A stretch of 64,000 nt of DNA from Anaeramoeba ignava. Taxonomy: Eukaryota; Metamonada; Anaeramoebidae. Position 1 is the first letter of the stretch, and each line of letters begins with the position of its first letter. Below are positions 22,101 to 32,007 of the stretch, in pieces. The translations under genes were made by a program, and so were the position numbers. Under the pieces are notes generated by a model that saw only the letters and a list, made by a program, of their open reading frames with translations, searched no databases and had not been told where the DNA came from. The stretch spans positions 121,001-185,000 of the forward strand of contig JAPDFW010000106.1 of assembly GCA_028826165.1 (NCBI GenBank), read 5' to 3'.

Positions 22101-22883
22101 GATTTTTATCGCGAAGATCCAGCAGTAATTCGACTTCAAATGGCGATTTGGTTCATTTACTTTGTTAAGTTCAAAAACATCCAAGACAAAACACACTTTG
22201 TTTCCTTACTTACAAGACTTCTGGAAAGTTATAAAAACGAGCAAAATTTTTCTTATCTTCCCGAACCTCCGCCTCGATCGCAGCTGAAGTTAGAACCCAT
22301 ATTCGAACATTCACAAGACATGCAAACTCTTCCCGTTATTGTGAACCTATCATCCCATGTCGACAAAGGGTTCAAAATCAAGTCCCAAATACGATTTTCC
22401 AGCAAGGGAATTTCCTGCGAGAACGGCATCTACGACACTTATTTTCTTCTTGTTGATCCTTCTTTTCAAGTCTCGCGCTCTTCCAAATCAAACAGCTTCA
22501 AGATCTCAAACTCCTCCTTAGATCTTATTGTTCTGTTCCCGTCGCTTGACAGCACTTTTCTGTTCAGATCCTTTATTAAAGAATCTTTTAAAAACCGTTT
22601 CAAAGCCGTGATTGTCAAAACAAATTCAATCAATTTCCGCTCGTTGGAGCCTGTCAAGATCAAGTTCAATCGCGAAAATTTCTCGCTTCTGTTTTCTTCG
22701 AAAAAAATCCAAATTGAATATCCAATCAAAGAAGAATTTGTAAAAATTAGAATAAGTGATCTTGATGATTCTTTTGCAAAATTAAATTTCCTTGAAAATT
22801 CTAAGTTTTTCATTTTGAAATTTATCAACAAATTTTCCAGTGAAAAATTCTATAATTTATTTCCAGAAAAGTCAAAGAAATGA
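16131..22883 (+). CDS. Giant calponin-homology protein with about 14 PH-like repeats
   Basis: Exons 16131-16297, 16428-17325 and 17394-22883 join to 2184 residues. Residues about 8-115 form a CH domain (VFNWVSRILARNVFPQM, YWCQVINKIVPGSITKIY, then ENIQNLQNINKACLEFGI and LLTPNQIQKENRLEYFVPLM after intron 1), the actin/microtubule-binding fold. The rest is a chain of about 14 divergent units of 100-130 residues. Each has a first strand such as FKVKILG, YRVSVFDSF, FNIVHFSEEG, FTVSVMDPET, YNVMFKQLS or FSVMIFPDR, then G-x-I/L strands, and a closing amphipathic helix such as DLFVNLFFAAW or HFVSLLTRLLESY. That layout looks PH-like; the fold is my inference. An E-N-I-E-N tract interrupts at about 540-570. 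Base composition becomes markedly less AT-rich toward the 3' end (21600-22600). No transmembrane segment. Likely a cytoskeletal or membrane-cortex scaffold. Confidence 0.8.
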
Positions 22884-22966
22884 AGAAAATAAAAAAAAAA
22901 AAATATTCAAATCGGATATTTTTTTTTTTCATTTTTTTATTTTTTTATTTTCAAACAAAAAGAAAA

Positions 22967-23302
22967 ATGAATTTATTTCAAACACAAAAAAACATGCTGT
23001 TTAAATTTGGGTCAATCCCCCCTTTAATTAAAATACAAATTGGACAATTTTTCAGTAATTCCAATGTAAGCGAAGAAATACGAAATGTTCTCAATACAAA
23101 AATCCAACCAGCTCTTCATTGTGATGGTGGAGGAATTGAGTTAGTCAGTTATGATGAAAAAGTTTGTGTTGCAAAAGTTCGTTTGACAGGAAATTGTTCT
23201 TTTTGTCCAATGGGTTTGATAACTATTAAAAAAAGTGTTCAAACTATTGTTAAGCATTTTGTTCCTGAAGTTCAAAGTGTTGATGAATATTGTTGCGATT
23301 AG
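22967..23302 (+). CDS. Nfu/NifU C-terminal-type Fe-S cluster scaffold
   Basis: An intronless frame of 111 residues from the ATG at 22967. The NifU C-terminal domain covers about residues 37-108: VLNTKIQPALHCDGGGIELV, then VCVAKVRLTGNCSFCPMG with the CxxC cluster ligands (Cys in NCSFC), then TIKKSVQTIVKHFVPEVQSV. Such proteins hold and pass on [4Fe-4S] or [2Fe-2S] clusters. The first 35 residues (MNLFQTQKNMLFKFGSIPPL) contain basic and hydrophobic residues and few acids, which could be a targeting peptide for a mitochondrion-related organelle; this is inference. An in-frame ATG at 22880 would add a poly-Lys/Phe start overlapping the previous gene's stop and is unlikely. It lies only 83 bases after the giant CH-gene stop, on the same strand. 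Confidence 0.9.
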   Translation: MNLFQTQKNMLFKFGSIPPLIKIQIGQFFSNSNVSEEIRNVLNTKIQPALHCDGGGIELVSYDEKVCVAKVRLTGNCSFCPMGLITIKKSVQTIVKHFVPEVQSVDEYCCD

Positions 23303-23449
23303 AAATGAAAACAAAATAATAAAAACAACAAAACAAACAACAATTTAAAATTGAATTAAAATTTCATTTAAAAAAACTTTTTTATTAAAAGAAAAGAAAA
23401 AAAGAAAATTGTAAAAAAAAATATTTTGAAAGAGCTTATAAGGGAATCT

Positions 23450-26280
23450 CTAATTATCTAAATTATTTGAATTAATTTCATTTGAATTTAATTCATTATC
23501 AAAAGATATTCCATCCCTAAAAACACTTTCAGCAACTTTTTTCAAAACTTGAGCAGCTTTTGTTAGTTGTTCTTTTGAATGAGAAGCTGAAATACAGATA
23601 CGAATTGAAGGAGGTGGCATAAGATATTCTTCTTCACTATATTTAGCTCTTGTTAATCCAAGAGGATATTCACTTTCAAAACACTTAGAATTAAAATTAG
23701 AATTAAAATTAAAATTAAAATTAAAATTAAAATTAAAATTAAAATTAAAATTAAAATTAAAATTAAAATTAAAATTAAAATTAAAATTAGAATTAATATT
23801 AAAATTATAATTAAAATTAAAATTTAAATTAAAATTAAAATTAAAATTAAAATTAAAATTAAAATTAAAATTAAAATTAAAATTAAAATTAAAATTAAAA
23901 TTAAAATTAAAATTAAAATTAAAATTAAAATTAAAATTAAAATTAAAATTAAAATTAAAATTTTGGAAATTTCTTGTTTTTGGAAATTTTTTTAAGAAAA
24001 AATACTTTGTTAACAATTTCTTGAAGAATCCTTTCATTTTTATGTCTATTTTTTTGAGAAGTTTTTGAATTCAGCCGAAGATGAACCAAAGGAACTGAAG
24101 GATCACCAGCAACTTCTAATCCATGAATTCCTGCCAATTCAGCTCTAAAATGAAGAGAAAGAGTTTTCAATTTTGAGAAAATATTATCAGGACCTTCAAT
24201 TTTCTCATTATGTTCTAAAATATCCAAAACTTTTAAAGAAGATCCACATAGAAGTGCTGGTAAAGAAGCTGAGAAACAATATCCAGCACCTAATAATGTT
24301 TGTTGTTTTACAACGATTGCTGAACCACAACAAAATCCGCCAACTGATGAAAAGGCATTTCCAAGACTTGAAGTTGTGCATTCGACTGCGTCTCTCTGAA
24401 TATTGAATTAATTTTTTTTGAAATTTCATGTTATTGAATTAATTTTTGAAATTTCATGTTATTGAATTTTTTCCAATTACAGAAATGTTATAATATTCAC
24501 AAATTCCTCGTTCTGTTTTACCAAGTACTCCTAATGAAAGACTTTCTTCAATGGCTAATCTACATGAATATTTTTCTTTCAATTCAATAATTTTGGGAAG
24601 TGGGGCAATATGTGTTTAATGAAAAAAAAAAGAGAATCAAAATTTTTTTTGTCAAGTGACAAAACTTCAAGTAAAGAATAAATAATTGAATATTTTTTTT
24701 TTGTTTTGGAAAATATTTTAAAGGATATCCCCATAATTATGATATAATCCTTCAATCACAATCCATCTTCGATATAATTTTGCTTTCTTTTTACGATCAA
24801 TTTCATCTTGTAGTTTCAAAAATTCTTCTAAATGATCTACATCATTATGTCTGAAATAATAAACTTTGCTTCGCGATAAAGTAACTCCTGTTTGAACTGC
24901 GAAACTAACACCTTCATCACTAATAAATTTAATTATTTATATATATTTATTTTTCATATTTCATAATTTTTTTTTGGAGAGATGAAATTTACCAAAAAAT
25001 GACATCTCCTCTTTTTGCTAAAGTTGGAATTGCAGAACTAATTGTAGCGAACCCATATGCATAAAGAATTGCTTCGGGTGTTCCCATAAATTTTGCAAGT
25101 CTTTGTTCGAGATCCAAATGGATTTCTTTGATAAAATTAAAATTCAAATTAAAATTCAAATTAAAATTATTTTAAATTTATTTACGAAGAGTTCCATAAA
25201 AACCACGAGGTCCACAAGTACCAACACCATATTTATAAATCTCTTTTTTAGCAGCTTCCTAAATTTAATAAAAGAAATATTTTTTTGAATTTGTTTTAAA
25301 AAAAAAATATAAATTTTAAAATGACAAACAGTAAATTCTGGTAAATCAACAACTCCAAGAAAATTATATGAACCAAAATTTAAAGTTTTTTTCCCGTTCA
25401 TTGTAACCATAATACCTGGCTTACTTTTGTTAAAAATATTTTAAATATTTTTGATATTTTAGATATTTTTGATATTTTTGATATTTTAGATATTTTTGGA
25501 TATTTTTGATATTTTAGATATTTTTGGATATTTTTGATATTTTAGATATTTTAGATATTTTTGGATATTTTTGATATTTTAGATATTTTTGATATTTTGG
25601 ATATTTTAGATATTTTTGATATTTTTGATATTTTTAATATTTTTGATATTTTAGATATTTTTGATATTTTTGATATTTTTGGATATTTTAGATATTTTAG
25701 ATATTTTTGATATTTTTGGATATTTTGGATATTTTAGATATTTTTGATATTTTTAATATTTTTAATATTTTTGATATTTTGGATATTTTTGATATTTTTG
25801 ATATTTTTGATATTTTTGATATTTTTGGATATTTTTGATATTAAATCGTAATAGATTGATTCACCTTTCTATTAAAGGTATTGTTGAAAGTTCCCATTTT
25901 TCCTCTTCATTCAGAGGTCTAGAAAGAGGTTCTGGTTCCCATTCTGCAATTAATTCATCTTCCTAAAGAGAATTTTTTGCAGAAAAAAAAAGAAAAACAA
26001 TATAATTAATAAATAATAAATAATAAATAATAAATAATAAATAATAAATAATAAATAATAAATAATAAATAAATAATAATAATAAATAATAAATAAATAA
26101 TAAAAAGAATTATTCATAATTTGTTTGTACTTCTTTTTTTGTTAAAGGTTTTTCTTTTGTTGGATTATGTGCTTTTTGTAATAATAGAACTAAAAGTAAA
26201 ACTGCAAAAAATATTTCTGTTATAACATGATATGGTGATTCTCTAAATGCTGTAACTATAAATTCAACAATATAGATCAT
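23450..26280 (-). CDS. SPTLC1: Serine palmitoyltransferase subunit 1 (LCB1)
   Basis: Nine exons (26280-26131, 25962-25865, 25423-25330, 25258-25186, 25125-24993, 24919-24729, 24611-24481, 24395-24006, 23683-23450) join to 497 residues. It is the non-catalytic partner of the enzyme that condenses serine with palmitoyl-CoA, the first step of sphingolipid synthesis in the ER. Evidence: N-terminal membrane anchor ([19 protein letters not shown]) then [33 protein letters not shown] with the conserved Cys; [60 protein letters not shown], where the PLP-lysine of LCB2-type subunits is absent, as expected for LCB1; [10 protein letters not shown] at the end. The sixth intron is an AT-AC intron. Introns 2 and 8 are filled with repeats. 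The exon 8 donor could also be six bases earlier, but the chosen one matches family spacing. Confidence 0.93.
23686..23962. repeat. AATTAA hexamer repeat in LCB1 intron 8
   Basis: AAAATT hexamers (N-F on the minus strand) fill most of the last intron, 24005-23684. They keep a frame open on the minus strand, so the apparent ORF 24037-23450 fuses intron to the true last exon. Confidence 0.93.
24612..24728 (-). other. AT-AC (U12-type) spliceosomal intron in LCB1
   Basis: On the minus strand the intron starts ATATCCTTTAAA, the canonical U12 5' splice site, and ends ...TTCATTAAACAC. Splicing joins GGG-G to AT-ATT-GCC, giving NYGDIAPLP, exactly the conserved LCB1 sequence. No GT or GC donor exists that restores the frame: the only downstream codons before a TAA are ATC CTT. 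A TTCATTAAA stretch next to the 3' end is branch-like but unusually close. TCACTTGAC, further upstream in the intron, is another candidate branch site. ATAT flanks both boundaries, so the exact cut is ambiguous by up to four bases. Confidence 0.85.
25438..25845. repeat. GATATTTTT/GATATTTTA repeat in LCB1 intron 2
   Basis: About 400 bases of 9-bp units (GATATTTTT, GATATTTTA, GGATATTTTT) fill the intron between 25864 and 25424. No coding content. Confidence 0.93.
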
Positions 26281-26389
26281 TTTTATTGTTAAAATTCAAA
26301 AGAAAATAAAAATAAAAGATGGAAAATAAAACAAAACCAAAAATGAAAAAAAATGAAAAAAAATTATTTCTTTTTTATTTAATTTATTT

Positions 26390-27600
26390 TTTACTAATTT
26401 TTTTATAATTATTATTCATTATTTTAACAAATTATTAATTATAATTTTTTTATTTAATTTCCTTATAGTTTTAATTTAGATTATAATTTAAATCTTTTTT
26501 AAAATTAATTAATTAAATAATTTATATTAGATTTATTTAAATTTCTTATTTAATTTAATTTGAGAAAATTGAACAAAAAAATTATTTTTTTTCTTTTTAA
26601 TTTTTTAATAAATAAAAAAGTGGATTTAAAATAAATTAAAGAATAGAATTATTTTAAATAATGTTTTATTTCTTTTTATTTATATTTTAGTAATTAAATA
26701 TTTATTTAGAAATTTATTTTTGTTATTTAATTTTTAGATAATTTTTATTTAATTTTCCTTATAGTTTTAAATTAGATTATAATTTAAACATTTTTAAAAT
26801 TAATTAATTAAATAATTTATATTAGATTTATTTAAATTTTTATTTTATTTAATTTGAGAAAATTGAACAAAAATTATTTTTCTTTTTAATTTTTAATAAA
26901 TAAAAAGTGGATTTAAAATAAATTAAAGAATGGAATTATTTTAAATAATGTTTTATTTCTTTTTATTTATATTTATTAATTAAATATTTATTTAGAAATT
27001 TATTTTTGTTATTAAATTTTAGATAATTTTTATTTAATTTCCTTATAGTTTTAAATTAGATTATAATTTAAATCTTTTTAAAATTAATTAATTAAATAAT
27101 TTATATTAGATTTATTTAAATTTTTATTTCATTTAATTTGAGAAAATTGAACAAAAAAATTATTTTTTTCTTTTTAATTTTTAATAAATAAAAAGTGGAT
27201 TTAAAATAAATTAAAGAATAGAATTATTTTTAAATAATGTTTTATTTCTTTTTTATTTATATTTAGTAATTAAATATTTATTTAGAAATTTATTTTTGTT
27301 ATTAAATTTTAGATAATTTTTTATTTAATTTCCTTATAGTTTTAAATTAGATTATAATTTAAATCTTTTTTAAAATTAATTAATTAAATAATTTATATTA
27401 GATTTATTTAAATTTTTTATTTTATTTAATTTGAGAAAATTGAACAAAAAATTTATTTTTTTTCTTTTTAATTTTTTAATAAATAAAAAAGTGGATTTAA
27501 AATAAATTAAAGAATGGAATTATTTTAAATAATGTTTTATTTCTTTTTTATTTATATTTATTAATTAAATATTTATTCAGAAATTTATTTTTTTTGTTAT
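26390..27600. repeat. Satellite of about 290 bp, four copies
   Basis: Tandem copies marked by CCTTATAGTTTTAA at about 26461, 26757, 27041 and 27332 (spacings 296, 284, 291). Each contains AAAAAGTGGATTTAAAATAAA and TTTGAGAAAATTGAACAAAA. It lies between the divergent LCB1 (26280, minus) and G-alpha (28006, plus) genes. 27600-28005 is A/T-homopolymer-rich and holds nothing else I can name. Confidence 0.93.
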
Positions 27601-28005
27601 TCCATGATCTTTTTTTATTTTTAATTTAAAAGAAAAAAATTTTTTTTTCTTTTTTATTTTTTAATTTTATTTTAAAAAGAAAAAATTTTTTTTTCAATAA
27701 GAAAATTAAAAAAGAAAAGAAAAGAAAAAAGAAAAAAGGAAATTTGACTTTTTTTGTCAACAAAAGCTTTAAAAAAAAAAACAAAATAAAAAAATAACAA
27801 AAAAAAATTTTTTTTAAATTAAAAAAATCATTTTTATTTTATTTTTTTTTCCATTTTTTTCTTTTCGTTTCTTTTCTTTTCTTTTCAATTATTATTATTT
27901 TTTTTTGATTTATTAAAATCTTTATTATTTTAAATTTCAAAAAAAAAAAACAAAATAAAACAAAATAAAAAAAAAAAACAAAAAATATCAAAATAATATT
28001 AAAAA

Positions 28006-30063
28006 ATGGGATTTGGAAAATCCAAATTAAAAAAAAAACAAGCAAAATCAAGAAATGAAGAAATTGAAAAACAAATTATAAAAGACCAAGAAGAAATGGA
28101 AAAAAGGATTAAAATTTTAATACTTGGTAAATAAAAATAAAAAAAAAAGCAAAAAAAAAAATAAATGAAAGAATTTTAAAATAATAAAAATAATAAAAAT
28201 AATAAAAATAAGTAAAATAAAATTGCTAATCCAAAAAATTTTTCAACGTTCTTTTTTCTTCTTTTATTTTCTTTTATTTTCTTATTTTCTTCGTTGTTCT
28301 TTTTTCTTTTATTTTGTTTTTTTTTTCTTTTTAGGTGCTGGTGAATGTGGTAAATCAACTTTTGTTAAACAATTAATGATACTTCATACAGGTGGTTTTA
28401 CTGAATCTATTCGAGGTTTATATCGACAAGCAATTCGCACTCAAGTTATTGAAAATATGAAAACTTTGATCATTGCAACTCGACAATTACGTTTAAAGAT
28501 TTCAGATGATAAACAGGTAAATTTATTTTATATAAAAAAATCTATTTAAAAATCTCATTTAAAAATTTAATTAAAAATCTAATTAAAAATCTCAATTAAA
28601 AATCTCAATTAAAAATCTCAATTAAAAATTTCATTTAAAATTTAATTTAAAAATTTATTTTTGTTTTTATTAGGTTTGTTCTGAACAAATTGAAAAATGT
28701 TTCCCAGATGGTTTAGATCCTGAAATTGGAGAATGTATTGCAGAATTATGGGAGGATAAATCAATTAAAATTACATTTGAAAATCGATCTCTTTTTCAAA
28801 TACCAGATCAAGCTTCTTAGTAAATTATAAATTTAATTATTAAATTATTCAATAATTCAATTAAAAAAAATAACTTTATTGATGTTTTTTTTTTGATTTA
28901 TTAAGAATTTGATCATTTATTTATTTATTTATTTTCTTTTTATCTTTATTTTTTAAAGTTTTTTTGATAATGTTAAAAGAGTTTCTTCTGATGATTTTGT
29001 ACCTAATGATGAAGATATTATTAATTGTAGAATCCCCACAACTGGTGTTAGTAAAATTAATTTTGAAATTGAAGGAAGGCCTTGGGAGTATGTTTACCTG
29101 TTTAATTTTAGAATGAAATGAAATGAACTCATAATTAAACTCAGCTTTTTATTTAAAATTAAAATTCATTTATAAAATTAAAATTAAAATTAAAATTAAA
29201 ATTCATTTATAAAATTAAAATTAAAATTAAAATTAAAATTAAAATTAATTTCTAAATTAAAATTAAAATTAAAATTAAAATCTAAATTAAAATTCATTTA
29301 TAAAATTAAAATTAAAATTCATATAAAATTAAAATTAATTTATAAAATTAAATTAAAATTAAAATTAAAATTAAAATTCATTTATAAAATTAAAAATAAA
29401 ATTAAAATTAAAATTAAAATTAAAATTAAAATTAAAATTAAAATTCATTTTGAAAATTAAAATAGAGTTGTTGATGTTGGAGGTCAAAGATCAGAAAGAA
29501 GAAAATGGATTCATCAATTTGATAACGTAACAATTGTGATATTTGTTGTTGCATCAAATGAATATGATCAAAGATTAACAGAAGAAGTACAAGTTAATCG
29601 AATGCATGAAGCAGTTTCACTTTTTAACAAAACAGTGAACAATTCATATTTTAGAGAAAAAAATATATTGATTCTATTCAATAAATGTGATCTTTTTGAA
29701 GAAAAAATCCAAAAAGTGGATTTAAATGTTTGCTTTCCAGAATATAATGGTGGTTTGAATTATGAAAATGGAATCAATTTTTTAAAGAAAAAATTTGTTG
29801 ATCTTGGAACAAATTCAAAACGTTCAATTTTTTCTCATGTTACTTGCGCAATTCAAACTGAAAAAATCAAAGCAGTTGTTGTAATTATTTTATTAATCTT
29901 TTTTTAATCTTTTTATTAATATTTTTATTAATATTTTTATTAATCTTTTTATTAATATTTTTATTAATCTTTTTATTAATATTTTTATTAATCTTTTTTA
30001 AAATAGGATGTTGTTAATTCAACTATTCTCGAAAATACTTTGAAAAAAAAGGGATATTTATAA
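28006..30063 (+). CDS. Heterotrimeric G protein alpha subunit
   Basis: Six exons (28006-28126, 28335-28516, 28674-28819, 28959-29087, 29466-29880, 30007-30063) join to 349 residues, normal for G-alpha. Nucleotide-binding motifs are complete: P-loop LGAGECGKSTFVKQ (split by intron 1); switch I RIPTTGV with the catalytic Arg; switch II DVGGQRSERRKW; NKxD as LFNKCDLF; and a TCA(T/I) box as TCAIQT. The N-terminus MGFGKS has Gly2 for myristoylation but no Cys for palmitoylation; instead KSKLKKKQAK is strongly basic, which may anchor it to acidic membranes (inference). The C-terminus KKKGYL lacks a pertussis-type Cys. The helical domain spans about residues 60-170. Introns 4 and 5 are repeat-rich. 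It couples a seven-helix receptor to effectors at the plasma membrane; the partner is unknown. Confidence 0.95.
29150..29460. repeat. AAAATT hexamer/TTCATTTATAAAATT repeat in G-alpha intron 4
   Basis: AAAATT hexamers punctuated by TTCATTTATAAAATT fill the intron from 29088 to 29465. The same TATAAATGAA punctuation (reverse strand) occurs in DUF445 intron 2 and near 51840, so this composite repeat family is dispersed. Confidence 0.88.
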
Positions 30064-30119
30064 GAAATAATTCAAAAAAGAAAAAAAACTTTCAATAAAA
30101 AAACTTCAAAAATAAAAAC

Positions 30120-30339
30120 AAATTTTTTATTCAAATGAATTCCAAAAAAAACAAAGAAATTTATTCCAAATAGAATTTGGTTTGTTCAAAAAAAAAATCC
30201 GATTTTTATTCTTTAAAAAAAAAATAAAAATAATTTTTATTCAAATGAATTCCAAAAAAAACAAAGAAATTTATTCCAAATAGAATTTGGTTTGTTCAAA
30301 AAAAAAATCCGATTTTTATTCTTTAAAAAAAAAATAAAA
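30120..30339. repeat. Tandem duplication, 2 x 110 bp
   Basis: The motif TCAAATGAATTCC begins at 30131 and again at 30241. The whole 110-bp segment (through TTTGGTTTGTTC and AATCCGATTTTTATTC) repeats with no visible change. It is located between the G-alpha stop and the TVP18-like start, where it may lie in the G-alpha 3' UTR. Confidence 0.93.
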
Positions 30340-30432
30340 AATAATGAAATAAAATTCAAAAAAAAAAACATCAAAATTTTTTAATTTCATTTTTTTTCAT
30401 TTTTTTCATTTTTTTTTTAAAATTTTATTTTT

Positions 30433-31820
30433 ATGGACGCAACAACAATTTATAAAGCAGCTACAACTAAATTTTCTAAATATGCGAGATGGATTTGTAA
30501 AATATGAATAAAATATGAATAAAATATGAATAAAATATGAATAAAAATTAAATATAAAAATTAAATATAAAATTAAATATGAATTTTTTTCATAAATAAA
30601 AACAGGTTTAGTTGCAGCAGTTGCTTTTTTAATTTGTGGAATTATTGATTGCTTTTATTTACTTGGAGTTGGGATTTTTTGCATGTGAATTTTATCAAGA
30701 AAAAATTATATCAAGAATGAATTTTTAAGAACAAATTTTATTAATAAATAATATATTTAATATTATATTTAATTTTATATTTAATTTTATATTTAATTTT
30801 TATATTTAATTTTATATTTAATTTTATATTTAATTTTATATTTAATATTATATTTAATATTATATTTAATATTATATTTAATATTATATTTAATATTATA
30901 TTTAATATTATATTTAATATTATATTTAATATTATATTTAATTTTATATTTAATTTTATATTTAATATTATATTTAATATTATATTTAATATTATATTTA
31001 ATATTATATTTAATATTATATTTAATATTATATTTAATATTATATTTAATATTATATTATATTTTTATTATTATATATAATTTTATATTTAATTTTATAT
31101 TTAATTTTATATTTAATATTATATTTAATATTATATTTAATATTATATTTAATATTATATTTAATATTATATTTAATATTATATTTAATTTTATATTTAA
31201 TATTATATTTAATATTATATTTAATTTTATATTTAATATTATATTTAATATTATATTTAATTTTATATTTAATATTATATTTAATTTTATATTTAATATT
31301 ATATTTAATTTTATATTTAATATTATATTTAATTTTATATTTAATTTTATATTTAATTTTATATTTAATTTTATATTTAATTTTATATTTAATTTTATAA
31401 TGAAATTTAGTGTTTTTTCAATTCCTCTTGCAATGATTGAAGTTCCTTGGCCAGCATGTTTTAGTTCACTTTTAGGAGATATTGTTGGTGATTTCAGATT
31501 TAGAGGAGTTATTTACATTGTGTATTTATATTCTAATTTGAATTTAAATTGATTTGAAAATTTTTTTAAATTTAATCTTTTCAAAATTTAGATTGTCAAT
31601 TCCACCATTTTTCTCAAAAGTAACTGTTGTTTGTGGAATAATTTTGATTATTGGGGGAATTCGTAAATAATCCAAAAAAAAAACAAAATTTATTTATTTT
31701 GATTTAATTTTTGATTTAATTTTTAATTTATTTATTTTTAATTTAGTTTATGTAATTTCTGGTTTCAAAGGAGAAAAAGCTACAGAAAAAAAATCAGGTC
31801 ATGTTGCTGGATTGATTTAA
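30433..31820 (+). CDS. TVP18/Flower (Cg6151-P)-like four-helix membrane protein
   Basis: Five exons (30433-30496, 30606-30684, 31411-31521, 31592-31662, 31747-31820) join to 132 residues. The protein is almost all membrane: LVAAVAFLICGIIDCFYLL, VGIFCIVFSIPLAMIEVP, then FRGVIYIVLSIPPFFS and VVCGIILIIGGILYVIS. The acidic residue next to a proline inside the second hydrophobic unit (AMIEVPWP) and the overall length match the TVP18/Flower family of Golgi/vesicle membrane proteins, linked in yeast to late-Golgi transport and in flies to vesicle calcium. Assignment is by motif and topology and so moderate. All splice phases agree (1, 2, 2, 1). Intron 2 is a 12-bp repeat of about 700 bases. Confidence 0.7.
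30735..31400. repeat. 12-bp repeat TATATTTAATAT/TATATTTAATTT in intron
   Basis: Alternating 12-base units TTTAATATTATA and TTTAATTTTATA, in runs of one type then the other, between the TVP18-like exons 2 and 3. The 5' half is mostly the first variant and the 3' half is mixed and then mostly the second, so the array expanded by unit-level duplication. Confidence 0.93.
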
Positions 31821-32007
31821 ATCAAAAAAGAAAAAAAGAAAAGAAAAAAAGAAAAGGAAAAAGAAAAAGAAAAATTCCCAAAAAGAAAAAAATTTTTTTT
31901 TTGATTAATCCAAAAAAAAAAATAAAAAAACCAAATCAAATTTTTTGTTTTAATTTTATAATGAAAAAAAAAATATTCAAAAAAGAAAAAAGTTTTCTAG
32001 TGAAAAA

